From Chrysiogenes arsenatis DSM 11915 (lineage in GTDB: Bacteria; Chrysiogenota; Chrysiogenetes; Chrysiogenales; Chrysiogenaceae): a stretch of DNA of 64,000 nucleotides. The translations under genes and the position numbers were made by a program. This document shows, piece by piece, positions 25,844 through 34,947 of this stretch. Below the pieces are notes generated by a model. It saw only the letters and a program-made list of their open reading frames with translations, was not told the DNA's origin and searched no databases. The stretch covers positions 85,164 to 149,163 of the forward strand of contig NZ_AWNK01000006.1 of the NCBI RefSeq assembly GCF_000469585.1. Reading direction: 5' to 3'. The number at the start of each line of letters is the position of its first letter. The first letter of the stretch is position 1.

Positions 25844-28612
25844 ATGCCGATAGCAAGCTGGAGTGATATTCGCAACCGCGCCCTTGCATTTTCAAAAGAC
25901 TGGAGCGATGCATCAAAGGAAAAGCAGCAGGCGAGCCCTTTCCTGATAGACTTTTTGGAAGTCTTCGGTAGAAACCGAAAACGCACATTTAAATTTGAAC
26001 ACAACGTCAAAAAATATGGCGGCAAGCAAGGGTACGTTGACCTTTTCCTGCCTGGAGAACTGCTGATTGAAATGAAATCACGCGGCGAAAGCCTCAAGCG
26101 TGCCTTTGATCAGGCCGTCGATTATTTTGAAGGGATCGCAGACGCAGACCTCCCCGCCTACGTGCTGGTATGCGATTTTGCTACGTTCTCGCTCACCAAC
26201 ATCCAAACCGCTGAAACCATAACGTTTCCCATTGCTGATCTGCACAAACACATTAAGCTGTTTGCCTTTTTGGCGGGATACAAAACACAAACCATCAAGC
26301 CCCAAGACCCTATCAACATTAAAGCTGCCGAGAAAATGGGAAAGCTGCACGATCAGCTCAAAGCCATTGGCTACGAAGGGCACCAACTCGAAGTATACCT
26401 CGTGCGCCTGCTTTTTTGTCTGTTTGCAGAAGATACCAGCATATTTGAAAAGCGGATTTTTCAGGACTACATCGAAAACCGCACGAATCCTGACGGCACT
26501 GATCTCGCCTATCATCTGGTGGCAATTTTCCAAACCCTCAATACACCAGAAATAAAACGCCTGAAAAATATTGAAGATGACCTTGCTGCCTTTCCGTATG
26601 TCAACGGAAAACTCTTTGAAGAAACCCTTCCCATAGCTTCATTTGACCGTGCTATGCGCCAAGCACTGCTTGATGCTTGTGCGCTTGATTGGAGCGCTAT
26701 TTCTCCCGCAATTTTCGGTAGCCTTTTTCAAAGCATTATGGATAGTGCCGCCCGCCGCAATCTTGGAGCACATTACACCAGCGAAGAAAATATTCTCAAA
26801 CTCATCAAGCCGCTTTTTCTTGATGCCTTGTGGGCGGAGTTTGAGCAAATCGGCAACAATAAGAAAAAACTGGCTACCTTTCACGATAAACTTGGAGAGT
26901 TAAAATTCCTTGATCCAGCGTGTGGGTGCGGCAACTTTCTCGTCATCGCCTACCGCGAGTTGCGGCAACTTGAATTTGCCGTACTCCAAAAACTTCACGC
27001 TGGCGTCTCGCTTGTGGAAATAGAAACTCTGTTACGCGTCAATGTTGATCAATTTTGTGGAATCGAAATCGAGGAATTTCCCGCCCAGATCGCACAGGTC
27101 GCTCTTTGGTTGACCGACCACCAAATGAATCAGCAAGTGAGTGAGGCGTTCGGGCAATATTTTGCCAGAATACCACTGACGAAATCAGCGAACATCATCC
27201 ACGGCAATGCACTCAGAATCCACTGGGAAACAACCTTCCCCGACGTCAACTACATCCTTGGCAATCCACCTTTTGTCGGGGCAAAATATATGGATGACCT
27301 GCAACGTGCCGATGCCCGTGCGGTATTTTCTGGTATTGATAATGCAGGGCTTCTCGACCTTGTGACCGCGTGGCACGTAAAAGCCACCCGCTACATGCAA
27401 CTTTTTCCACGCACGCACAGCGCTTTTGTTTCGACCAACAGCATTACGCAAGGGGAACAGGTTGGTGCACTCTGGGGCTGGATGCTGGCACAAGGGATCA
27501 AAATTCATTTTGCCCACCGCACTTTTTCGTGGACAAACGAAGCACGTGGCAAAGCGGCAGTGCACTGCGTGATTATCGGCTTTGGCCTTGGCGATGTGCC
27601 AGAGAAAACTATTTTTGTGTACGAAAATATCAAAGGCGAAGCACACGCCGTGAAAGCGGCAAACATCAACCCCTATCTGGTCGATGCGCCGGATACTATT
27701 GTAATATCACGCATGTCACCCCTATCCGCAGCGCCAGCCATTGCGAATGGTAGTATTCCTGCAGATGGCGGCAATCTTATTTTGGAGCCCGGAGAGCGCG
27801 ACCAATTACTGACAATTGAGCCACAAGTTGCTTTATGGCTACGTCCCTATCTTGGTGGAGAAGGCTTTCTTAACGGCAATATGCGCTATTGCCTATGGTT
27901 AGTCGATTGCCCACCGCAAATTTTGCGTACCATGCCATCAGTGCTTGCTCGCGTTGAAGGCGTGCGCAATATGCGTAGAGCGAGCGCCAAAGTTGCCACT
28001 CAAGTTAAAGCAAATACTCCAACCCTATTCACCGAAAATCGTCAACCTACATCAGGGCGCTACTTGGCGCTACCACGCACCTCCTCGGAAAACCGACGAT
28101 ATATCCCGATTGGCTATCTTGATCATCACATTGTCGCGGCGAACGACTTGCAGTTCATCCCAAATGCCTCACCATATCACTTTGGAATTGTCAGCAGTGC
28201 GTTACACATGGCTTGGATGCGCATAACATCAGGGCGGCTGGAGAGTCGTTATCGTTATTCTGTCAAATGCACCTACAATACCTTCCCGTGGCCATCGCCA
28301 GACGACAAGCAGCGCGCCGCCATCGAAACCGCCGCGCAAGGGGTGATTGATGCACGCGCAGCGCATCCCGATGCAACGCTTGCCGACCTCTACGACCCGC
28401 TCACCATGCCGCCCGACCTTGTAAAAGCTCACCAGAAGCTTGACCGCGCGGTTGATGCCGCCTATGGTGTGAAATCGTTCGCGAATGAAGCAGAACGGGT
28501 CGCATTTCTATTCCGGCGCTATCAGGAGTTAGTCGCTCCTCTTGCCGAGGAGATGGAGAAAAAAACGAAGAAGTCACGGAAAAGAGTTCAGAAACCGCTC
28601 GAAAAGGAGTAA
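25844..28612 (+). CDS. MmeI-family Type IIL restriction endonuclease-methyltransferase
   Basis: 922 aa single-chain enzyme. The N-terminal nuclease has a D-x9-E-x-K motif (Asp66, Glu76, Lys78 in 'VDLFLPGELLIEMKSRG'), the same spacing as MmeI. A helical linker follows, then an N6-adenine methyltransferase core with motif X ('RNLGAHYTSEENILKLI'), motif I ('FLDPACGCGNFLVIAYREL') and motif IV NPPF ('ILGNPPFVGAKYMDDL'). A C-terminal target-recognition domain ('SGRLESRYRYSVKCTYNTFP') ends it. The family methylates one strand and cuts about 20 bp away. Both catalytic sites look intact. GTG 25838 overlaps the ribosome site GAGGTG, so ATG 25844 is chosen. Confidence 0.92.
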   Translation: MPIASWSDIRNRALAFSKDWSDASKEKQQASPFLIDFLEVFGRNRKRTFKFEHNVKKYGGKQGYVDLFLPGELLIEMKSRGESLKRAFDQAVDYFEGIADADLPAYVLVCDFATFSLTNIQTAETITFPIADLHKHIKLFAFLAGYKTQTIKPQDPINIKAAEKMGKLHDQLKAIGYEGHQLEVYLVRLLFCLFAEDTSIFEKRIFQDYIENRTNPDGTDLAYHLVAIFQTLNTPEIKRLKNIEDDLAAFPYVNGKLFEETLPIASFDRAMRQALLDACALDWSAISPAIFGSLFQSIMDSAARRNLGAHYTSEENILKLIKPLFLDALWAEFEQIGNNKKKLATFHDKLGELKFLDPACGCGNFLVIAYRELRQLEFAVLQKLHAGVSLVEIETLLRVNVDQFCGIEIEEFPAQIAQVALWLTDHQMNQQVSEAFGQYFARIPLTKSANIIHGNALRIHWETTFPDVNYILGNPPFVGAKYMDDLQRADARAVFSGIDNAGLLDLVTAWHVKATRYMQLFPRTHSAFVSTNSITQGEQVGALWGWMLAQGIKIHFAHRTFSWTNEARGKAAVHCVIIGFGLGDVPEKTIFVYENIKGEAHAVKAANINPYLVDAPDTIVISRMSPLSAAPAIANGSIPADGGNLILEPGERDQLLTIEPQVALWLRPYLGGEGFLNGNMRYCLWLVDCPPQILRTMPSVLARVEGVRNMRRASAKVATQVKANTPTLFTENRQPTSGRYLALPRTSSENRRYIPIGYLDHHIVAANDLQFIPNASPYHFGIVSSALHMAWMRITSGRLESRYRYSVKCTYNTFPWPSPDDKQRAAIETAAQGVIDARAAHPDATLADLYDPLTMPPDLVKAHQKLDRAVDAAYGVKSFANEAERVAFLFRRYQELVAPLAEEMEKKTKKSRKRVQKPLEKE

Positions 28613-28618
28613 CAGGAT

Positions 28619-28999
28619 ATGGTCGATTTAAAGAAACATATCACTCATTGGCATACTGGTGCTTTCGAGGATCTTGAGGTCGCTTGTAGCTTAATGGAGC
28701 AAGGAAAAATCCGTCATAGTCTGTTTTTTGCCCATTTAGCGCTTGAAAAAATGCTCAAAGCCCACTATTGCCGCACTCAATCTGAAATTGCACCGATGAT
28801 TCACAATCTTCTTCGCTTGGCGGACAAGGCTGGAATTTTGTTGAAAGATAAGGATCGTGATCTGCTTGCTGAATGCAATGCTTTCAATATTGAAGGGAGA
28901 TATCCTGAGTTGTTTCTACCCCTGCCGTCGCGCTCTGAAGCGGACAGATATATTGCCGATATCAAGGAGCTGATAGAATGCTTAAACCAGATGTTTTAA
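28619..28999 (+). CDS. HEPN-domain protein of a HEPN/MNT pair
   Basis: 126 aa all-helical HEPN (PF05168-like) protein: 'DLEVACSLMEQGKIRHSLFF', 'AHLALEKMLKAHYCR', 'IAPMIHNLLRLADKAGILL'. The canonical R-x4-6-H RNase motif of HepT is not evident, so ribonuclease activity is uncertain. ATG 28619 follows AAAGGAG. It overlaps the MNT gene by 22 bp and starts 6 bp after the restriction-modification gene, so all three probably form one operon. HEPN/MNT pairs commonly act as toxin-antitoxin modules. Confidence 0.88.
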   Translation: MVDLKKHITHWHTGAFEDLEVACSLMEQGKIRHSLFFAHLALEKMLKAHYCRTQSEIAPMIHNLLRLADKAGILLKDKDRDLLAECNAFNIEGRYPELFLPLPSRSEADRYIADIKELIECLNQMF

Positions 29000-29304
29000 C
29001 TTCGGTTCAGCGCTATATATCGCTTTTGCGTCAAGAAGGTATTGCCGTTGAGTTTGTTGTCGTCTTTGGCTCACAGTCAAAAGGCAATGCTCACGAGTGG
29101 AGCGACATTGATGTACTGGTCGTTTCTCCCCAGTTTGACCTTATGCGTGATCGCTCGCTGTTGAATCTCCTGTGGCGCCTGACCGCCCGTGTCGACAACC
29201 GCATTGAACCGATTCCGTGTGGTTCACGCCAGTGGCGAGAAGATGACTCCAATGCGATTATTGAGGTTGCTCGCCGTGAGGGCGAAATTCTGGGAGCTGC
29301 CTAA
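28978..29304 (+). CDS. Minimal nucleotidyltransferase (MNT) of a HEPN/MNT pair
   Basis: 108 aa. The nucleotidyltransferase motif GS-x10-D-x-D is complete ('FGSQSKGNAHEWSDIDVLVV'). A third carboxylate may lie near 'DNRIEPIP'. In characterised pairs the MNT protein adds AMP residues to the HEPN toxin and neutralises it; that is family knowledge, not shown here. The ATG at 28978 has an AGGAG site inside the HEPN coding end. Confidence 0.9.
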   Translation: MLKPDVLTSVQRYISLLRQEGIAVEFVVVFGSQSKGNAHEWSDIDVLVVSPQFDLMRDRSLLNLLWRLTARVDNRIEPIPCGSRQWREDDSNAIIEVARREGEILGAA

Positions 29305-29375
29305 AGGCATCAGCAAGGCACCAATAGCGCGTATAGTTTAAGTCGCTCGGCTTGCCCTTCCCATTCTCATGCCGG

Positions 29376-30209
29376 TCACATAAAATCAAACAACACCAAT
29401 GAAAATGCCATAATCCCCATGCCAGCAATCAGCCCTCCGATCACGGAGTGACCGCTTCCGTATTCCCGCGCGGCGGGGAGCAATTCATCAAATGAAATGT
29501 AGATCATTATCCCACCGACAATGCCGAACACTATCCCAAGAGTTATATCATTCAGATATGGCGCGAGGAGCAGGTAGCCAACCAGTGCACCGAGCGGTTC
29601 AGCAATGCCAGAACTGAAGGCGTACAGGAATCCTTTCAGGCGACTACCAGTGGCGTGATAAATCGGCAAGCTCACCGCAACGCCTTCGGGAATGTTGTGG
29701 ATAGCCACGGCGGCAACAATCGGAATCGCTAACGTGGGGTCGACGAGAGCGACGGTGAACGTCGCAAAGCCTTCAGGAAAATTATGTATCGCCAGTGCTA
29801 ACGCGGTAAAAACCCCAGTGCGCTTCAGCGCACGTGCCTTCACAACATGGTCGTGATCGACGTCGATGTGGGCAAATTCGCGCACTTCATTAAGCTCATG
29901 CGGGTTAATGTCGCTTGGGATAAAGCGGTCGATTAGTGCGGAAAATCCAATGCCGAGAAAAAGGCAGAGCACCCCAAAAAGGTGCGCCCAATGATCACCG
30001 TATCCAATAAAGCTATCGACTGATTTGGGGAGAATTTCTACGAATGAAACGTAGATCATAACGCCTGCCGAAAGTCCAAGGCCGACGGAAAGGGCGACGG
30101 TGTTTTTCTGGCGAATGAAAAGCGCCAATAAGCCGCCAATACCAGTTGAGAGTCCAGCAAAAAGCGTCAGGCTAAAAGCAAAGACAATCGCGCCAGTCGA
30201 AAATTCCAC
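29376..30209 (-). CDS. zupT: ZIP-family zinc/divalent metal transporter
   Basis: 277 aa, eight predicted membrane helices. The metal-binding helices are clear: 'ALAIHNFPEGFATF' and 'AVAIHNIPEGVAVSLPI', plus a His/Asp-rich cytoplasmic loop ('REFAHIDVDHDHVVKA'). ZupT imports Zn2+ and other divalent cations. The GTG start at 30209 lies behind GAGAGG; the longer frame from 30329 would run antisense through the tRNA and its terminator and is rejected. Confidence 0.92.
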   Translation of the reverse strand: MEFSTGAIVFAFSLTLFAGLSTGIGGLLALFIRQKNTVALSVGLGLSAGVMIYVSFVEILPKSVDSFIGYGDHWAHLFGVLCLFLGIGFSALIDRFIPSDINPHELNEVREFAHIDVDHDHVVKARALKRTGVFTALALAIHNFPEGFATFTVALVDPTLAIPIVAAVAIHNIPEGVAVSLPIYHATGSRLKGFLYAFSSGIAEPLGALVGYLLLAPYLNDITLGIVFGIVGGIMIYISFDELLPAAREYGSGHSVIGGLIAGMGIMAFSLVLFDFM

Positions 30210-30227
30210 TCGACACCTCTCACAACA

Positions 30228-30255
30228 GAAAAAGCCGAAGCGTACAGGCTTCGGC
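30228..30255 (-). terminator. Rho-independent terminator after tRNA-Trp
   Basis: On the minus strand, GCCGAAGC/GCTTCGGC (6-nt loop) is followed by TTTTT. It lies between tRNA-Trp and the ZIP gene. Confidence 0.88.
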
Positions 30256-30268
30256 AGAAATGATACGA

Positions 30269-30344
30269 TGGCAGGACACGAGGGACTCGAACCCCCAACC
30301 CCCGGTTTTGGAGACCGGTGCTCTACCAATTGAGCTAGTATCCT
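30269..30344 (-). tRNA. tRNA-Trp (anticodon CCA)
   Basis: 76 nt with encoded CCA. The anticodon loop CTCCAAA sits in the stem CCGGT/ACCGG, and the T-arm has GTTCGAGTC. The acceptor pairs AGGATAC with GTGTCCT (one G-U). It lies 36 bp downstream of nnr on the same strand, with no clear promoter of its own, so it may be cut from the rdgB-nnr transcript. Confidence 0.96.
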
Positions 30345-30379
30345 GTATAGGCAACGGGTATGACTTGTAGCGGAACATA

Positions 30380-31879
30380 CTACTGTTCGTCAAGTATTTT
30401 CAGCACACCGCCGATTTCGCTGATCAATTTTTGCGGAGTTCCTGCGAATAATCCTGTTTTCTGTCGCATACTCTGCCCCGCTCTGGCATGCACGAGGGCG
30501 CCGCCGAGCGCTGCCTGAACAGGCGGAAGCCCTTGTGCTAGGAATCCGCCGATAATGCCACTCAGCACATCACCACTTCCCCCTTTTGCCAGCGCATTAT
30601 TGGGTGTGTCGAGTAGCCAGCACTCTCCCGCGGGAGTAGCGATGGCCGTACGAGCCCCCTTCAGAAGCAGAACACAACGATGCGTGGTGGCAAAGCCGGC
30701 GACAAGGTCAAACTTATTGGCTTCAATTTCAGCCGAAGCTATCCCCGTCAGACGGCTGAATTCACCGGGATGCGGCGTAATAATAGTTGGGATTTGACTG
30801 GCCGCCAGTGCATCCAACAGATCGCCGCGTGTTGTTTCATCGCAATAAAGGGCGTCGGCATCGACAACCATCGGAATTTGACTGTTGCGCAATAGGTCGA
30901 TTACCACGTTGAACGAACGCGGCTCGCGCCCCATGCCCGGACCAATCACGCAGGCATTGGCGTTGGATTGAGTCATCAGCTTGAGATTTTCCTGATGATG
31001 TGAAGAATCGAGCGGCATAACCATACTCTGGGGTACAAGCGTTTGCAGAATGGGGATAATTTCGGTTGGCGCCGCAATAGTTACCAGTCCCGCACCTGCC
31101 TCAAATGCGGCACTGGCGCTAAAAGCAATAGCACCGGCCTTTCCCATAGAACCGCCAATGCAGAGCAAATGCCCGAAACTCCCTTTATGCCCCTGCGCTT
31201 CGCGCTTCGGGACTGGTGGATGATCGCCCAACGACAGCAGGACGGGCAAATGGGCGGGCAAACACGTATCGCTGATTCCAATGGGAGCCACCAACAGTGC
31301 ACCACACACACCTGCACCGGGAAGAAGAAAATGACCCTGCTTGGGAAACTCAAACGTTACCGTAAGATGCGCACAAAATGCGACACCCTGAATACGCCCA
31401 GTCGTGCCGCACACACCGCTGGGAATATCGACCGCCACACGGAAGGGAACTTTCTGCGCGCGAGTAATCACTTCCGCTGCCATCCCAGCTAACGAGCCTT
31501 TAAAGCCGGTACCAAAAAGAGCATCTATCACGGCATCCCATGCTGCAGGGTCAAAATGTGCCACGTCATGACAAGGGATAACAAGACGCTCTGTACATGC
31601 GGCCATAGTTTGACTGTCTGGAGTTTTCGGAAGGCCAAGGCGAAATATTTCTACCTGATAGCCCCGCAGATGAAGGTGACGCGCAATGACATAGCCATCG
31701 CCACCATTGTTGCCCGTACCGCAGAGGATGGCGATTTTCTTCGGGCAAGGTAAGTGGTTGACAATAGCATTCACCGTTGCAACACCAGCGTTTTCCATCA
31801 GCAACATGCTAGGAATACCCAGCGTTTCGATAGTGTACCGATCTGCATCGGCCATCTGTGCTGCCGAAAGGATATTCAT
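30380..31879 (-). CDS. nnr: Bifunctional NAD(P)H-hydrate epimerase / ADP-dependent dehydratase
   Basis: 499 aa. The N-terminal YjeF epimerase domain (about 1-210: 'MLLMENAGVATVNAI', 'LCGTGNNGGDGYVIARHL', 'DALFGTGFKGSLAGMAAE', 'RVAVDIPSGVCGTTG') is fused to a ribokinase-like dehydratase domain ('GSFGHLLCIGGSMGKAGAI', 'ACVIGPGMGRE', 'VVDADAL', 'ALAKGGSGDVLSGIIGGFLA'). It repairs hydrated NADH and NADPH. The start overlaps the rdgB stop (ATGA at 31876). Confidence 0.96.
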   Translation of the reverse strand: MNILSAAQMADADRYTIETLGIPSMLLMENAGVATVNAIVNHLPCPKKIAILCGTGNNGGDGYVIARHLHLRGYQVEIFRLGLPKTPDSQTMAACTERLVIPCHDVAHFDPAAWDAVIDALFGTGFKGSLAGMAAEVITRAQKVPFRVAVDIPSGVCGTTGRIQGVAFCAHLTVTFEFPKQGHFLLPGAGVCGALLVAPIGISDTCLPAHLPVLLSLGDHPPVPKREAQGHKGSFGHLLCIGGSMGKAGAIAFSASAAFEAGAGLVTIAAPTEIIPILQTLVPQSMVMPLDSSHHQENLKLMTQSNANACVIGPGMGREPRSFNVVIDLLRNSQIPMVVDADALYCDETTRGDLLDALAASQIPTIITPHPGEFSRLTGIASAEIEANKFDLVAGFATTHRCVLLLKGARTAIATPAGECWLLDTPNNALAKGGSGDVLSGIIGGFLAQGLPPVQAALGGALVHARAGQSMRQKTGLFAGTPQKLISEIGGVLKILDEQ

Positions 31880-32463
31880 ACAGATTGCCCTGCATATTGT
31901 TTACGAAAGGCTTCCAGCGCACGATACCGGTGCGATATCCGATTTTTTATATCGTGCGGCAGAGCAGCAAACGTCTGCGCCTGCCCATCAGGAAGGAAAA
32001 GGGGATCATATCCAAAGCCGCCGCCACCGTCTGGAGCGTGCAAAATGGTGCCGTGACATTCACCCGTCGCCACCATTTCGCCCGCTTGATCGACAAACGC
32101 AATGGCACAAGCAAACCACGCATGACGATCTGGCACTCCACTAAGCGCTTTGAGCAACGTATCGTTATTGGCTTCGTCGCTCGCACCCACGCCACTATAG
32201 CGCGCCGAATAGACGCCAGGGGCGCCATCGAGTGCCGACACGCAAATACCACTGTCGTCAGCCAACGCTGGAATTCCGGTAGCGGCAAACGCGCTACGCG
32301 CCTTTTTCAGGGCGTTCGCTTCAAACGTGTCGCCATCTTCTTCCACTTCAGGAAGTTCGATGCCAAGTTGTTTCGGGGTTGCTATCGAAAAGCCAAGATC
32401 AGCAAGAATCGCCTGCAGTTCGATGAGTTTTTTCTGATTGTGGGAAGCGAGAATAACTTGCAT
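31876..32463 (-). CDS. rdgB: XTP/dITP diphosphatase (RdgB/HAM1)
   Basis: 195 aa with the family signatures: 'VILASHNQKKLIELQAIL', 'GDTFEANALKKARSAFAATG', 'ALADDSGICVSALDGAPGVY' and 'GFGYDPLFLPDG'. It hydrolyses non-canonical purine triphosphates (ITP, XTP) and so cleans the nucleotide pool. It is first in an operon with nnr, another metabolite-repair enzyme. The product pairing makes functional sense. Confidence 0.96.
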   Translation of the reverse strand: MQVILASHNQKKLIELQAILADLGFSIATPKQLGIELPEVEEDGDTFEANALKKARSAFAATGIPALADDSGICVSALDGAPGVYSARYSGVGASDEANNDTLLKALSGVPDRHAWFACAIAFVDQAGEMVATGECHGTILHAPDGGGGFGYDPLFLPDGQAQTFAALPHDIKNRISHRYRALEAFRKQYAGQSV

Positions 32464-32659
32464 GGGGAAATTCCTCTCTCTTTCAGCATTAACGATTTAT
32501 CCTACCTCAAGTGCTTGTGAATGATAAAGAAAAAGTCACGCGATAATGGAACTTGTGATTTAGCCTCGTGTTACAGGATAAAGCTACCTATAGCGTAACT
32601 TGAGTGACATCGCCTAAGCAAAACACATTTCTATATTTTTGAAACAAAATATCGTATAT

Positions 32660-32688
32660 TTGACCAGCAAGCAAACATTGTGTATAGT
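32660..32688 (+). promoter_or_regulatory. Promoter of the ectoine operon
   Basis: TTGACC (32660-32665), 17-bp spacer, TATAGT (32683-32688), about 30 bp before the ectA ATG. No operator can be named. An imperfect repeat pair GTTAC/GTAAC lies further upstream (32560-32600). Confidence 0.65.
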
Positions 32689-32718
32689 TCCCATCAAAAC
32701 GTTCACGAAAGGTTTTTT

Positions 32719-33249
32719 ATGGGACTGACAGAAACATCTGATCCGTCTACGGTTCACTTTTCTCCGCCTACATTGGCTGATGGCGCAGAAGTTTATCAAC
32801 TCATCAAAGCCTCGCCTCCGCTCGATGTTAATTCACAATACTGCTACCACATCGTTTGCGAACACTTTGCGAAAACCAGCGTGGTGGCGCGTCTTGACGG
32901 CGCAATTGTCGGGTTTATCAGTGGCTATACGCTGCCACAACACGATGACATTCTGTTTATTTGGCAGGTCGCCGTCTCCACAAAAGCGCGGGGCAAACAG
33001 TTAGCATCGCGGATGTTGCAAGAAATCATCGCACGTCCACGCGCGGTGACGATCCGCTTTCTGCACACGACCATTAGTCCGTCGAACATTCCGTCGCAAA
33101 AGCTTTTTCTGGCATTCGCACGAAGCGCCAACGCGCCCATGCGCGAGCGGGAATTTTTGGATGCACGCGTTTTTGGCGAGGGGCATGAAAGCGAAATGCT
33201 CTACGAAATCGGCCCGATCCGGCACGTGAATAGTAAACCAATCAAATAA
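32719..33249 (+). CDS. ectA: L-2,4-diaminobutyrate acetyltransferase
   Basis: 176 aa GNAT-fold enzyme. Matches to EctA include 'SPPLDVNSQYCYHIVCEHFA', 'GFISGYTLPQHDDILFIWQV' and 'AVSTKARGKQLASRML'. It acetylates 2,4-diaminobutyrate, the second step of ectoine synthesis. ATG 32719 (AAAGG upstream) is used; a GTG at 32680 overlaps the promoter. Confidence 0.95.
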   Translation: MGLTETSDPSTVHFSPPTLADGAEVYQLIKASPPLDVNSQYCYHIVCEHFAKTSVVARLDGAIVGFISGYTLPQHDDILFIWQVAVSTKARGKQLASRMLQEIIARPRAVTIRFLHTTISPSNIPSQKLFLAFARSANAPMREREFLDARVFGEGHESEMLYEIGPIRHVNSKPIK

Positions 33250-33278
33250 CATCACAACCAATCAACAAGGAGTTTCAC

Positions 33279-34553
33279 ATGCGTATTTTTGAACAGATGG
33301 AGTCACAAGTCCGAGGCTATATCCGATCCTTTCCCGCCATATTTGATCGCGCGAAAGGGTCGTACCTCTATGACGAACAAGGCAACGAATACATCGATTT
33401 TTTTGCCGGAGCCGGTACTTTAAATTACGGACACAACAACGACCGCGTCAGCAACGCCCTGATTGAGTATATCCAGAAGGATGGCGTCGTCCATGGACTC
33501 GACATGGCAACATCGGCCAAAAAACGATTCCTGAACAAACTCCACGAAACCGTTTTTGCACCACGTAACCTCGAATATAAAGTGCAGTTTACCGGCCCTA
33601 CCGGTACCAATTCCGTAGAATCGGCACTCAAACTCGCCCGCATGATAAAAAATCGTTCCAATATCGTCGCGTTCACCAACGGCTTTCACGGCCTGAGCAT
33701 GGGATCGCTGGCCGTTACCGGCAATAACTTCTACCGAGACGAAGCACACATCAGCCGCAGTAATGTCAGCTTTATGCCGTACGACGGCTATTTCGGCCCC
33801 GATGTCAACACACTCGACTACCTGCGCAAGTTTCTGGAAGACGGCAGCAGCGGACTTGACCTTCCGGCAGCGATGATTGTCGAAACCATTCAGGCCGAAG
33901 GTGGTATTAACGTTGCCAGCGTCGAATGGCTGCAAGGGCTCCAGCAAATCTGCCATGAGTTCGACATTCTGCTGATCGTTGATGATATCCAAGTTGGCAA
34001 TGGCCGCAGCGGCACCTTCTTTAGCTTTGAGCGGGCAGGAATTTTCCCTGACATGGTTACCCTTTCCAAGTCAATCGGTGGCGGCTTGCCGCTGGCACTG
34101 CTTTTGATGCGCCCAGAACTCGACCAATGGAAACCCGGCGAACACACCGGCACGTTCCGTGGCAATAACCTCGCGTTCGTTGCGTCTGTCGAAACGCTGG
34201 CGTATTGGGATAACAACGACCTGAGCGACGCCATTCAGTACAAAGAAGCGATCATTCGCGAAGAACTGGAAAAAATCGCCGCGAAATATCCCGACCTGAA
34301 CGCTGCGGTACGCGGACTCGGCATGATTTACGGGCTGGAAATCCCAGAACTCGGCTTTGCCAAAGAAGTATCACGCATTGCCTTTACCAAAGGGCTGGTG
34401 ATCGAACTTTCCGGCGCAAGCGATCAGGTGGTCAAGCTGCTACCACCACTGACCATTGACGAAACCACCTTGCGCAGTGGACTTGCCTTGATCGACGAAA
34501 CCATTGGCGAGATCATCGCCACCAAGCAAGAGCGCCTGAGCGGGGAGTTTTAA
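33279..34553 (+). CDS. ectB: Diaminobutyrate--2-oxoglutarate aminotransferase
   Basis: 424 aa class III PLP aminotransferase. The PLP lysine is Lys264 in '[17 protein letters not shown]'. '[15 protein letters not shown]', '[17 protein letters not shown]' and '[20 protein letters not shown]' match EctB. It converts aspartate semialdehyde to 2,4-diaminobutyrate. It lies 29 bp after ectA with a strong site (AAGGAG). Confidence 0.97.
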   Translation: MRIFEQMESQVRGYIRSFPAIFDRAKGSYLYDEQGNEYIDFFAGAGTLNYGHNNDRVSNALIEYIQKDGVVHGLDMATSAKKRFLNKLHETVFAPRNLEYKVQFTGPTGTNSVESALKLARMIKNRSNIVAFTNGFHGLSMGSLAVTGNNFYRDEAHISRSNVSFMPYDGYFGPDVNTLDYLRKFLEDGSSGLDLPAAMIVETIQAEGGINVASVEWLQGLQQICHEFDILLIVDDIQVGNGRSGTFFSFERAGIFPDMVTLSKSIGGGLPLALLLMRPELDQWKPGEHTGTFRGNNLAFVASVETLAYWDNNDLSDAIQYKEAIIREELEKIAAKYPDLNAAVRGLGMIYGLEIPELGFAKEVSRIAFTKGLVIELSGASDQVVKLLPPLTIDETTLRSGLALIDETIGEIIATKQERLSGEF

Positions 34554-34554
34554 G

Positions 34555-34947
34555 ATGTTGATACGTCGACTGGAGGGAGCCGAAGGCAACGAGCGCGATG
34601 TTATAGCCGAAAACGGCCAGTGGCGCAGTCAGCGGCTGCTGCTCAAAGATGACCAGATGGGGTTTTCTTTCCACATCACCACGATCTATGCCGGCAAAGA
34701 CAACTTTTTCCATTACAAAAATCACCTAGAATCCGTCTATTGCATCAGCGGCGAAGGGGAAATTGAAGAACTGGATAACGGCACCGTGCACCAAATCCGC
34801 CCCGGCACCGTATATGCGCTCGACAAACACGACCGCCACCGCCTGCGTGCGTTTAGCGAAATGACGATGGCCTGCGTTTTTAACCCACCCGTTTCGGGTC
34901 GTGAAGTGCACGGGCCGGACGGGGCGTATCCGGCGGATGTTGATTGA
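34555..34947 (+). CDS. ectC: L-ectoine synthase
   Basis: 130 aa cupin. It has '[20 protein letters not shown]', '[20 protein letters not shown]' and '[18 protein letters not shown]', all diagnostic of EctC. It closes the ring of N-acetyl-diaminobutyrate to give ectoine, an osmoprotectant. The start lies 1 bp after the ectB stop. No ectD (hydroxylase), dedicated aspartokinase or ectR gene is adjacent. Confidence 0.97.
   Translation: MLIRRLEGAEGNERDVIAENGQWRSQRLLLKDDQMGFSFHITTIYAGKDNFFHYKNHLESVYCISGEGEIEELDNGTVHQIRPGTVYALDKHDRHRLRAFSEMTMACVFNPPVSGREVHGPDGAYPADVD

Noticed and set aside
30210..30329. N-terminal extension of the ZIP transporter
   Set aside because: It lies in the tRNA-Trp sequence and terminator and has no membrane or family similarity.
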